From NCBI RefSeq assembly GCF_001907295.1, contig NZ_MQVR01000015.1, positions 1 through 36,784 of the forward strand: a DNA stretch of 36,784 nucleotides. The letters run 5' to 3'. Source of the DNA: Bowdeniella nasicola (lineage in GTDB: Bacteria > Actinomycetota > Actinomycetes > Actinomycetales > Actinomycetaceae). How positions within the stretch are numbered: position 1 is the stretch's first letter; every line of letters begins with the position of its first letter. Below the pieces are notes generated by a model, which worked only from the letters and a program-made list of their open reading frames with translations, did not search any database and was not told where the DNA came from. The translations under genes and the position numbers were made by a program. Shown here piece by piece: positions 18,067 through 26,451 of this stretch.

Positions 18067-18714
18067 GTGCGGCCCCTTACGTCGCTAGCGTCTCTTACGC
18101 GAACCGATCACGAATTTCTCTGGCTTTCCGCCGCAGGCTGGCTCGCCACGGGCGTCGGCCGTCGGCAACGCACACCCCAACGATTCGGTACCATCGGTCG
18201 CGCACCCAGCGCGCGAGACGAGCTAGCTTTCGACACCGCACTCGACGCGCTTGATATCACCCAGCTGCGCATGCGCGAGGGCACCGATCCAGCTACTGCG
18301 GCAGCAATGCTCGCCGAAGTGTGCGACGCCGTCGTCTCATGGGACTCCGCCGTAACCCCGCCCGCGCACGGCGCGTTCATCGCGGCCGATACGGACGTGA
18401 GCGCACCAATCACGACCCTGGCGCTCGGGATCCGGCACGTCCTTGGTGCCCACAGCCTGCGCGGCGCCGCCGTATCGACGCGCGGCTGCTCACCCGCCAT
18501 CCAGCATTCGCTGACGGAACTCGCCGAACCCTTCGGACTGACGCTCCACGTCGACGACACGCACCCGCGCCCGGACCTGCTAGAAAAGCTCGGCTCGCCG
18601 GCAACGGTGAGCCTCGACCCGCTCGACGCGGACGACGCGATCGATACCAGCGAGCCGTCGCTCACGCTGCAGGTTGCGACCTGGTGCGCGCTCGTTGAGG
18701 TGCTGTCCTCCTAA
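18067..18714 (+). CDS. Hypothetical protein
   Basis: A 215-residue frame beginning at GTG 18067 immediately after the merR stop, so probably translated with it. No family is recognised. It is soluble, acidic (rich in Asp, Glu, Ala, Leu), with no signal peptide, membrane helix or metal motif. The first 40 residues (HEFLWLSAAGWLATGVGRRQ) are basic and the rest helical with one Cys-rich patch (STRGCSPAIQ). Its stop overlaps the stop of the convergent YhgE gene by three to four bases. Good codon structure and tight packing support it as real. Confidence 0.6.
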   Translation: MRPLTSLASLTRTDHEFLWLSAAGWLATGVGRRQRTPQRFGTIGRAPSARDELAFDTALDALDITQLRMREGTDPATAAAMLAEVCDAVVSWDSAVTPPAHGAFIAADTDVSAPITTLALGIRHVLGAHSLRGAAVSTRGCSPAIQHSLTELAEPFGLTLHVDDTHPRPDLLEKLGSPATVSLDPLDADDAIDTSEPSLTLQVATWCALVEVLSS

Positions 18715-21311
18715 GCGACCGCCGCGCGCAACTCGTCCGTCGTAAACGTCTGACGCCGACCCATCGAGACCGTCGTCGCGAGGAGCGCGAGCAACCCCCA
18801 CCCAACGACGATCGCGAGCGGAGCCAGCACCGAGCCGAGGCTCGGCATGATCGCTGCCTGCAGTGCTTGGTTACCCGCACCCACCGGCAGGACACCGTGC
18901 AGGGCGTGCAGCGCCGCGGGTGCCGTCTGCCACGGAATGATCGCCCCGAGTGTGACGGCCTGGAGTACCAGGAACGCGAGCGCGATCACGGTTCCGAGGC
19001 GAGCACCTGCGATGACATGCAGCGCCTGAATCATTGCGGCAAACGCCGCGCCCATAATGATGAGGGCGAGCCCCGCGAGCCACGGATTAGCTGCCGACAT
19101 GCCGAAGACCGGCAGCAGGAGTGCGAGCACGAAGCCCTGCGCCGCACCGATCGCGGCGGCAGGCCGCAGGCCCCGCATCGTCGCCGCAGTGGGGGAGATG
19201 GCGCTATTGCGCGCCGCGCGCGGCACGGCCGGTAGGACGAGGAAGGTCGCGATCGCGCCGAGGAAGAGCATCAGCGGAGCCACCGGCGGGAACCATTCGG
19301 TTGCAGGGGAGATCGCGTTCAGTCGGCCGTCGGTAACCGCCACGGGCTTGGTGCCCATGGCGACCATCTTGGCCTGCTCCGCATCGGTGTAGCGGGGGAC
19401 CTCGCCCGCCGCAGTCTTCAGGCCATCAGCGAGCGAGATGACGCCCGCGTTGAACTGCTGCATGCCCCCGTCGAGCTCGGCGAGACCATCGGCGAGTCGA
19501 GAGGTGCCGTCGGCGGCCTGCGAGGCACCGTCAGCGAGCTTTCCGGCTCCGGCGTCCAGCGCCCCGGCACCGGAGGCCAGGCGCCGCAGCCCATCGGCCG
19601 CGCTCGAGGCGCCGCCCGCGAGTTGGCGGCCACCCGAGGCAAGCCCCTTCGCTCCGTCCGCCAGCTGATTCGCACCGGCGGCCGACGCGGCGGTGCCGTC
19701 GGCGAGCTGGCCGGTCGCATCGGCGAGCTGCAGCAGGCCGTTGTAGAACTGGGGGAGCTTCGGCAGGGTCTGGCGCAGCATCGTGATGATGCCCGGCTGG
19801 CCGTTGGTCCCGACCATGATGCGTTCGAGTTGTTTGAGCGCTTCCATGACGCCGTCGGCGCCGACGAGGGTGTCGGCCAAAGAATCGAGCAGTTTAATCA
19901 GGCCCGGGTTCTCGGGCGTGCCATCGCCGTTGAGGAGCGCCAAGAGGTTCTGGCTGGCAGGATCGAGCTCCTTCGCAAACGCCGTGAGCCGGTCGATGAG
20001 GTCCTGAATCTCTGGGCTCGCGCCGGCGGCACGCAGCTTCGCGATGCTCTCGGCGAGCTTCGCGCAGTACTCCGGGGACGCGCCCGAGGTCTCACACTGT
20101 TCGACGATGTCGCCCAGGGCTCCGTCGATCTGTCCGATGAGGCCATCGCGCAACGCTTCAACATCGCCCGCGAGGTCGCCGGCGTTGAAGCCCTGCATAA
20201 TGCGGGCGGCTTCCTTCATGCGTTCGGCGCTCTTGCGAGCCTGCGCCGCGATGTGTTGAAGCCGCGGTTGAACCTTCTCGAGCGCAGCGAGTGCCTCGCG
20301 GATGATGCGTTCGGCCTCGACAGGATCAATTGCATCTGCGATTTGGCCCGGCAGCGGCTCCAAGATCGCGAGGATACGGTCGAGTTCGCTGAGGTCCGTC
20401 TCGCCGGACAGGAGGTCCTTCAAATCCTTGGGGAGCTTATCGAGCTCGGTGCGGATCTGAGCGGTGCCGTCGGCGAGTTGGCGGGCTCCCGCGGCGAGCT
20501 GTTGCTGACCCGCCGCGAACCGGTCCATGCCCGAGGCGTAGGCGTCCTGGCCGTCGGCCAGGGCGCGCGCTCCAGCACCGAGTTTGCCGACGCCATCGGC
20601 TGCCTGTCCGGCGCCGCCCGCGAGCGCTCCGGCACCCTCGGCGAGCTTGTTCGCACCATCGGCGAGGGCCGGCATATTGTCGGCGAGGGTGCGGGCGCCA
20701 GCCGCGCTTTGGCCCGTACCGTCGGCGAGTTTGCCGGAACCGTCCGCGAGCTCCTTCGCGCCGCCCGCGGCCTTGTCGAGGCCTTCGCCCAGCTGGTTGA
20801 AGCCGAGGTAGATCCCCTCGAGGAGTTTCTTCGTCATGCCTTCGCCGACCTGGGAGGCCACAGCGCGGGCAATCGCGTTGGAGACGGGCCCCATGAGGGA
20901 GCTCGTCGCATCATTGGAACGCACGTCGATGACGGCCGGGGTCGCCTTCGGCGTGCCGAGCGAGGCAAGGTTTTCCGAGAACTTCTCCGGGATCGTGATG
21001 ACGGCGTAGTACTTGCCGCTCTTGAGGCCCGCCTGGGCGTCTTTTTCGCTTTCGAGTTTCCAGTTCAGGGTGTCGGCTCGCAGTTGCTCGTCCTTGGGGT
21101 CGAGGAGCTCTGCCGCGATGAGGCGTCCCAGCGGTACCTGCTGCTTCTTGCCCTCGATCTCCATGAGCGTGCCGGAATCGTGGTTCACGACCGCGGCGGG
21201 GACGTTCGGGAGCCGATCGGCGCGTCCGGATAGGGAACCGATGGCCATAATCGACGCGAGCAGTGGCAGGACCATTGCCGCGATCAAAGCGATGAGAGTG
21301 CGACGTTTCAT
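18711..21311 (-). CDS. YhgE/Pip family membrane protein with xxxLxxG repeats
   Basis: An 866-residue protein with one N-terminal membrane helix (about residues 7-28), a very long extracytoplasmic part and a block of about six helices at residues 672-850 of ABC-2 permease type. Near residue 40 it has PNVPAAVVNHDSG, the YhgE N-terminal mark. The extracytoplasmic part carries two arrays of LADGxxxLAxGA units (about residues 180-290 and 575-650), the heptad xxxLxxG repeat known in this family. Such proteins are thought to work in export or as phage receptors. Its ATG overlaps the MMPL stop (ATGA), so the two are co-translated. Confidence 0.88.
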   Translation of the reverse strand: MKRRTLIALIAAMVLPLLASIMAIGSLSGRADRLPNVPAAVVNHDSGTLMEIEGKKQQVPLGRLIAAELLDPKDEQLRADTLNWKLESEKDAQAGLKSGKYYAVITIPEKFSENLASLGTPKATPAVIDVRSNDATSSLMGPVSNAIARAVASQVGEGMTKKLLEGIYLGFNQLGEGLDKAAGGAKELADGSGKLADGTGQSAAGARTLADNMPALADGANKLAEGAGALAGGAGQAADGVGKLGAGARALADGQDAYASGMDRFAAGQQQLAAGARQLADGTAQIRTELDKLPKDLKDLLSGETDLSELDRILAILEPLPGQIADAIDPVEAERIIREALAALEKVQPRLQHIAAQARKSAERMKEAARIMQGFNAGDLAGDVEALRDGLIGQIDGALGDIVEQCETSGASPEYCAKLAESIAKLRAAGASPEIQDLIDRLTAFAKELDPASQNLLALLNGDGTPENPGLIKLLDSLADTLVGADGVMEALKQLERIMVGTNGQPGIITMLRQTLPKLPQFYNGLLQLADATGQLADGTAASAAGANQLADGAKGLASGGRQLAGGASSAADGLRRLASGAGALDAGAGKLADGASQAADGTSRLADGLAELDGGMQQFNAGVISLADGLKTAAGEVPRYTDAEQAKMVAMGTKPVAVTDGRLNAISPATEWFPPVAPLMLFLGAIATFLVLPAVPRAARNSAISPTAATMRGLRPAAAIGAAQGFVLALLLPVFGMSAANPWLAGLALIIMGAAFAAMIQALHVIAGARLGTVIALAFLVLQAVTLGAIIPWQTAPAALHALHGVLPVGAGNQALQAAIMPSLGSVLAPLAIVVGWGLLALLATTVSMGRRQTFTTDELRAAVA

Positions 21312-23959
21312 TGGTGCGTCTCCTGAAGTTCGCGCGCGGGAGTAAAAGTCCGGGTTTCAAAGCCCTCGATCTTCCGGGGTGCATCGGCGAGCACGAGGAC
21401 CGTGAGCTGGGCGGGCAGGGGCAGCTCGGCGAGGCGGTAGCCATCGTCGCCGGGCCCAAGATCGATGATGAGCAGATCGCCGGCGAGGGCCTCATCGTCG
21501 ACGCGGGGGACCCCGATCGACAGTGCTGCCCGGGAGCGGACGGCAGATGCCTCGGCGGGCAGGACGTGCGAGCACACGATGAGCTCTCCGGTATCGGGTA
21601 GCGTGCGTCCGGCAAACGTGGCAGCGATCGCGCGCCGCCGCAGCGGCTCGGGCTCGACGATGATCGTGCGGGAGCGCGCGGGCACGTCGATCGTCACGTC
21701 GTCGAACAGCACGCCGTGCTTATCGGACAGCGTGACGTTGGTGGCGCGGATGATGTGGGGGCCGTGATCGGCTTCCCACGCGGAGTGCTTCAGGCGCTTT
21801 TCGATCGATTCGCCTTCCACATCGAGGTAGGGGAGTCGGGCCTTCAGGCAGCCCGGCAGGTGCCAGGCACGCTCGCCGAGCAGGGTCATGACCGCGGGCA
21901 CGAGCGTCATGCGTACTAAGAAGGCGTCGACGGCAACGCCGACGGCGAGTCCGAGCGCAATGGGCTGAACGTAGAAGCTGCCTTCGGGCACGAAGAACAC
22001 GAAGACGGAGATCATGATGAGCGCCGCGGCGGTCACGACGCGGGCGGATGCGGAAAACCCGGTACGGACCGCTTCGACTGCGTCGCCGTGGTGGACATAG
22101 TCCTCGCGCATGCGGGTCACGAGGAAGACCTCGTAGTCCATCGCGAGGCCGAACAGTACGCCCATGAGGATCACGGGCATGAACGAGATGACCGGTCCGA
22201 TAATGCCGATCCCGATGAGGTCGTTGAACCACCCGTGTTCGAAGACGAGTGCGACGACGCCGAACGCTGCGAGGACCGAGAACAGGTAGCCGATTGTCGC
22301 CTTGAGCGGCACCCAGATCGAGCGGAAGACGAGGGTCAGCAAGACCAGGGACAGGCCTACGACGACGATGCCGAATGGGATGAGCGCGTTCGACAGGCGC
22401 TCGGAGATATCGATGCCGACGGCCGTTTGCCCCGTGACCTTCATGTCGGTGACGCCGAATTCTTTTTCCCACTCGGGCGCCTGCTTGCGCAGCCGGTGGA
22501 CGAGGTCGGCGGTTTCGGGATCGGACTGTTTCGTCTCGGGGATGATGACGACGACGCCGATATCGGCCGACCGGTTCGGGGTGGCCATTTCGACCTTGCT
22601 GATGCCGGGCACGGTCTTGACGGCGTTCGCGACCTTATCCATGAGGCCGAGCGGGTCTTGCGACTGGATGATGCCCATCGTCATGAGGAGCGGATCGTTG
22701 ACGCCGGGCCCGAAATTCTTTTCGACCAGCTCGTAGGTGACGCGCGGCTGGCTGCCCTTTTCGGCCGTATCGTTGCCGGGCAGCGAGAGCGCGAGGTCCT
22801 TCGCGGGGATCGCGAGGGCCGCGACGACGGCGAGGCTCGCGACGATGACGATCACGGGATGCGACGTGACGACACGGACCCACCAGTCGGACATCGTCGC
22901 CTTCGTGCGTCGCTCGGCGCTCTGGGAGACCTCGTGGGCCTTCGTGCCTTCCTTCGGGCGGATTCGTTCGCCCATGAGGGAAAGGATCGCGGGGATGAGG
23001 GTGATCGCGACGCCGACGGCGATCGCGACGGCGATGGCGGCCATGGCACCCATGACGGCGAGGAACGGAATATTGGTGACGTACAGGCCGAGCAGAGCGA
23101 TGATGACGGTGCCACCGGCGAAGACGACCGCGCCACCCGAGGTGGCATTCGCGCGCGCCGCTGACTCCGCAACTGGCATGCCGTCGGCGAGTTGCTGGCG
23201 ATGGCGCGAGACGATAAAGAGCGCATAGTCGATCCCGACCGCGATCCCCAGCATGAGCGCAAGGGTCGGAGCCGTGGAAGAGATCGGGATGAACCGCGCG
23301 AGGATCAGCATGATCCCCATCGCGATCCCGACGCCGATGAGGGCTGTCCCGACCGGAATTCCGGCGGACAGCAGCGAGCGGAACGTGACCGCAAGGACGA
23401 GTAGCGCGAGCACGACGCCGATCGCTTCGGTGATCGTGATGCCGACGGAGGTCTGGCCGAGCATATGCCCACCGACATACGTCGTGAGGCCCGCCGGATC
23501 CGAGTGCGCAAAGTTCTTCAGCGTCGTCAGCAACTCAGGGGTGAGGTCATCGAGGGACTTCTTCAGTTGAATATTGCCCAGGGCGTACCGGCCATCATCG
23601 GAGATCGCCGGCCGCGTGTTCTCGTCGCCAAAGGGTGCGGTCACGACCATGACGTCGTCGATCTCGCGGACCTTCGCTACGGTCGCGTTGATCTCGTCCT
23701 TGTAGGCTTCGATGCGTTTGCCCTCGGGGGCTTCGAACAGAATCTGACCGGAGGCGCCAGCGAGTTCGGGGAAGCGAGAGTTCAGGACGTTCAGGCCCTC
23801 TTGGCCTTCGGTGCCGGGGATTTCGAAGGAGTCTTGCAGCTGTCCGCCGAACCCGATGACGATGCCGACAAGGACGGCCAACGTCCCGACCCAGGCGCCG
23901 ATGACGACCCAGGCCCGACGGACCGCGAACGATCCGATTCGGTAGAGCATCGCGGACAT
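21308..23959 (-). CDS. MMPL/RND-type transporter with C-terminal degenerate ABC-like domain
   Basis: An 883-residue membrane exporter of the MMPL superfamily: helix 1 at about residues 12-36, an outer loop with the FEIPGTEGQEGLNVL beginning, a helix bundle containing GIAVGIDYALFIVSRHRQQLADG, and a second bundle with GVLFGLAMDYEVFLVTRMREDY; the GxxxDY core aspartates give the proton relay. The last 149 residues (about 735-883) are not membrane: ATNVTLSDKHGVLFDDVTID and LLIIDLGPGDD resemble an ABC ATPase start and Walker B, but the Walker A site is replaced by VEPEPLRRRA. The frame opens at 24028, but MSAMLYRIGSF at ATG 23959 is the natural start and leaves the operator free. Confidence 0.88.
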   Translation of the reverse strand: MSAMLYRIGSFAVRRAWVVIGAWVGTLAVLVGIVIGFGGQLQDSFEIPGTEGQEGLNVLNSRFPELAGASGQILFEAPEGKRIEAYKDEINATVAKVREIDDVMVVTAPFGDENTRPAISDDGRYALGNIQLKKSLDDLTPELLTTLKNFAHSDPAGLTTYVGGHMLGQTSVGITITEAIGVVLALLVLAVTFRSLLSAGIPVGTALIGVGIAMGIMLILARFIPISSTAPTLALMLGIAVGIDYALFIVSRHRQQLADGMPVAESAARANATSGGAVVFAGGTVIIALLGLYVTNIPFLAVMGAMAAIAVAIAVGVAITLIPAILSLMGERIRPKEGTKAHEVSQSAERRTKATMSDWWVRVVTSHPVIVIVASLAVVAALAIPAKDLALSLPGNDTAEKGSQPRVTYELVEKNFGPGVNDPLLMTMGIIQSQDPLGLMDKVANAVKTVPGISKVEMATPNRSADIGVVVIIPETKQSDPETADLVHRLRKQAPEWEKEFGVTDMKVTGQTAVGIDISERLSNALIPFGIVVVGLSLVLLTLVFRSIWVPLKATIGYLFSVLAAFGVVALVFEHGWFNDLIGIGIIGPVISFMPVILMGVLFGLAMDYEVFLVTRMREDYVHHGDAVEAVRTGFSASARVVTAAALIMISVFVFFVPEGSFYVQPIALGLAVGVAVDAFLVRMTLVPAVMTLLGERAWHLPGCLKARLPYLDVEGESIEKRLKHSAWEADHGPHIIRATNVTLSDKHGVLFDDVTIDVPARSRTIIVEPEPLRRRAIAATFAGRTLPDTGELIVCSHVLPAEASAVRSRAALSIGVPRVDDEALAGDLLIIDLGPGDDGYRLAELPLPAQLTVLVLADAPRKIEGFETRTFTPARELQETHQ

Positions 23960-23979
23960 TTTTCCCCGTTTCAAGACAC

Positions 23980-24007
23980 TAATGTATTCAATACAGTAAT
24001 GTATCCA
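23980..24007. promoter_or_regulatory. TetR-type operator in divergent tetR/MMPL gap
   Basis: The 50-base gap holds the perfect palindrome TGTATT-C-AATACA (23983-23995) and two direct copies of TAATGTAT[T/C]CA (23980-23990 and 23997-24007), with ATACA-gtaa-TGTAT linking them. AT-rich sequence in a GC-rich genome here probably holds both promoters as well. A repressor bound here would silence the MMPL-yhgE operon and its own gene. Confidence 0.65.
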
Positions 24008-24009
24008 GT

Positions 24010-24669
24010 ATGACGGAGAGACCATCACCGAGCAAGGCTGTTCGCAGTCGAGAGAACACCCGTGAGCGATTACTCATGGCTGCCGCGGGCGTCTTTGCTG
24101 ACAAGGGATTAGCGGGCGCCACGGTCGATGACCTGACGACCGCCGCCGGCTTCACGCGCGGCGCATTTTACTCCAACTTTTCGTCCAAGGAAGAGGTCTT
24201 CGACCTCGCGGTAACCCACCTGCTCGAGCGGATTCTTTCTACCGCCCGCACGCGCGCCGCCCAGGTCGATATCGGGGGAGACATCTACGCCGATGTCGAC
24301 GCCCTCATCTCCTCCGTGCGCGCCGAAGCCCAGCTGCTGTCGCGCATCGAACTCGAAGGCTGCCTGAACGCCCTGCGCCACAAAGAATTGCGCGACGCTT
24401 ACCTGCGGATGCGCACGGCGCTACGGGAACAGGTTGCGGCGATCATTACCGAATCGGTCGAAGAGCACGGCAAACAGCTGTTAATCGATCCCATCGATCT
24501 CGCCGATGCGGTCATCGCCCTCTACATCAACGACATTAATCTGACCGAGATCGAGGGCCGGAAATTGCCGACCTCGGTCCTCGTCACGAACCTCATCAAC
24601 GCCGTCTCCGACGACCCGATCAACCTCGCTGCCGCAACGGCGAAGCACGCGACCTCCCGCCGCCGGTAG
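24010..24669 (+). CDS. TetR/AcrR family regulator of the MMPL-YhgE module
   Basis: A 219-residue regulator. Residues about 15-62 are the TetR helix-turn-helix ([40 protein letters not shown] region). The C-terminal domain is helical, with [18 protein letters not shown]; its ligand is unknown. The ATG lies only two bases after the operator repeat, and no ribosome site precedes it, so a leaderless message is likely. Divergent from the MMPL gene with the palindrome between them, the usual arrangement of a local drug- or lipid-responsive repressor. Confidence 0.88.
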   Translation: MTERPSPSKAVRSRENTRERLLMAAAGVFADKGLAGATVDDLTTAAGFTRGAFYSNFSSKEEVFDLAVTHLLERILSTARTRAAQVDIGGDIYADVDALISSVRAEAQLLSRIELEGCLNALRHKELRDAYLRMRTALREQVAAIITESVEEHGKQLLIDPIDLADAVIALYINDINLTEIEGRKLPTSVLVTNLINAVSDDPINLAAATAKHATSRRR

Positions 24670-24683
24670 AAGCCCACTTCTAC
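24666..24683. repeat. Stem-loop after tetR
   Basis: GTAGAAG-CCCA-CTTCTAC, a perfect seven-base stem overlapping the tetR stop codon. It has no U-tract after it, so it is a weak terminator at best; it could slow readthrough into mscR. Confidence 0.3.
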
Positions 24684-24742
24684 GCGAAAATCCCGGCAAC
24701 CCTCGATACGGTGAGACAAACCACACTGGCATGGAGGTAGTC

Positions 24743-25828
24743 ATGGAAAAAGTGCGTGGCGTCATTGCTGTCCGCAAGGGCGCACCCGTCGAACTGACCA
24801 CGATCGTGATCCCCGATCCGGGACCACGAGACGTCATCATGAAGATCCAGGCATGCGGCGTCTGCCATACCGATTTGCACTACCGCGAGGGCGGCATTTC
24901 CGACGATTACCCCTTCCTGCTGGGCCACGAGGCGGCAGGCATCGTCGAGAAGGTAGGGGAGCAGGTCACCCACGTCGAGGTGGGCGACTTCGTTGTCTTG
25001 AACTGGCGCGCGATCTGCGGCCAGTGCCGCGCGTGTAAGCGCGGCGAGCCCTGGTATTGCTTTGCGACCTTTAACGCCGAGAAGACGATGACGCTGGAGG
25101 ACGGCACCGAACTCACTCCGGCGCTTGGCATCGGCGCCTTTTGCGATAAGACGCTCGTCCACGAACTGTAGTGCACGAAGGTCGACTCGAGCGCCGATCC
25201 GGCGGTCGTCGGCCTGCTCGGATGCGGCATCATGGCGGGCCTGGGTGCCGCGATCAACACCGGTGGCGTCACGCGCGGTGATAGCGTCGCCGTCATCGGC
25301 TGCGGGGGAGTGGGCGATGCTGCCATCGCCGGAGCCCGCCTCGCCGGAGCCAAGACGATCATCGCGGTCGACGTCGATGATGCGAAGCTCGAGTTCGCCA
25401 CAGAGCTCGGCGCGACCCACACCGTGAACGCCAAGAAGAGCGACCCCGTCGAGGCGATCCAGGAGCTGACCGACAACTTCGGCGCCGACGTGGTCATCGA
25501 GGCCGTCGGCCATCCCGAGACCTACAAGCAGGCGTTCTATGCCCGCGATCTTGCCGGGACCGTCGTCCTGGTCGGCGTCCCCACACCCGAGATGACCCTG
25601 GAGCTGCCGCTGCTCGACATCTTCGGTCACGGCGGCGCCCTGAAGTCCAGCTGGTACGGCGACTGCCTGCCCGAGCGCGACTTCCCGATGTACGTGGACC
25701 TCTACCAGCAGGGCCGACTGCCGCTGGAGAAGTTTGTAACCGAGCGGATCGGGATCGACGATGTCGATGCCGCCTTTGACAAGATGGGGGACGGCACCGT
25801 CCTTCGCAGCGTAGTGGAGATGAAATGA
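24743..25828 (+). pseudogene. mscR: S-(hydroxymethyl)mycothiol dehydrogenase, interrupted by in-frame TAG
   Basis: Zinc alcohol dehydrogenase oxidising the formaldehyde-mycothiol adduct, giving S-formylmycothiol with NAD+. The frame from ATG 24743 (GGAGGT upstream) spans 361 codons, the length of mycobacterial MscR. It matches to the end: [22 protein letters not shown], structural zinc cluster [15 protein letters not shown], then the Rossmann half with [15 protein letters not shown]. Codon 143 (25169-25171) is TAG where relatives have Gln in VH-x-x-QCTKVD, so one CAG-to-TAG change explains it. The truncated 142-residue product lacks the NAD domain. The rest of the frame is intact, so the lesion is recent, an assembly error, or read through. 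Confidence 0.9.
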
Positions 25829-26448
25829 CCATCCGTATTGACCACACCGTCACTTCTGGCACCTTCGAACTCGATGGCGGCAGTTGGGACGTCGACAACA
25901 ACGTTTGGATCCTCGGCGACGACGAAACCTGCGTCGTCATCGACGCTCCGCATAACGCCGACGCAATCATTGACGCGGTCGCCGGCCGCGAGGTCCAAGC
26001 GATCCTGCTGACGCACGCGCATTCCGATCACGTCGACGTCGTCCTTGAGGTGCGCGAAAAGACCGGTGCGCCGATCCTCATGCATCCGGACGACCAGGTG
26101 CTGTGGGAGCTATCGCATCCTGGTGAGGAGGTCGACGGACACCTCGCCGATGGCGACGTCCTCACCCTCGCCGGCAGCGAGATCCACGTCCTGCATACGC
26201 CGGGCCACGCGCCGGGCGCAGTCTGCTTCTACGTCCCCGGCCTCGGCTGCGTTTTCTCCGGCGATACGCTCTTTAACGGCGGACCGGGAGCGACGGGCCG
26301 GTCGTATTCGGACTACCCGACGATCGTGAATTCGATCCGCACGAAGCTGTTCACGCTTCCCCCGAATACAGTCGTCCACACCGGACACGGCGATGACACG
26401 ACGATCCTGGCCGAGGCCGATAACGTCCCGGACGAAAAACCCGAATAG
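25825..26448 (+). CDS. MBL-fold hydrolase of the mycothiol formaldehyde pathway
   Basis: A 207-residue metallo-beta-lactamase-fold protein like glyoxalase II. The metal motif THAHSDHVD, with later [26 protein letters not shown] and HTGHGDDT provide the two-zinc ligands. In mycobacteria the neighbour of mscR (Rv2260) is of this type. Its expected role is to hydrolyse S-formylmycothiol to formate and mycothiol, which is inference. ATG 25825 overlaps the mscR stop by ATGA, so it is coupled to mscR; if mscR ends at TAG, this gene would be translated only by reinitiation or from its own signals. Confidence 0.86.
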   Translation: MTIRIDHTVTSGTFELDGGSWDVDNNVWILGDDETCVVIDAPHNADAIIDAVAGREVQAILLTHAHSDHVDVVLEVREKTGAPILMHPDDQVLWELSHPGEEVDGHLADGDVLTLAGSEIHVLHTPGHAPGAVCFYVPGLGCVFSGDTLFNGGPGATGRSYSDYPTIVNSIRTKLFTLPPNTVVHTGHGDDTTILAEADNVPDEKPE

Positions 26449-26451
26449 CCG

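Noticed and set aside
19450-20800. Repetitive DNA within the YhgE gene as a satellite or CRISPR-like array
   Set aside because: It follows the protein repeat xxxLxxG in frame, with variable bases; there are no spacers or exact units.
19623-21233. 536-residue + strand frame opposite the YhgE gene
   Set aside because: A mirror of the repetitive LADG coding sequence; no family features and no start signals.
22088-23164. 358-residue + strand frame opposite the MMPL gene
   Set aside because: Asp/Glu/Arg-rich shadow of the real gene.
25169-25171. TAG read as pyrrolysine in mscR
   Set aside because: The position is a glutamine in relatives, TAG ends other genes in the window normally, and no pyl genes are visible.
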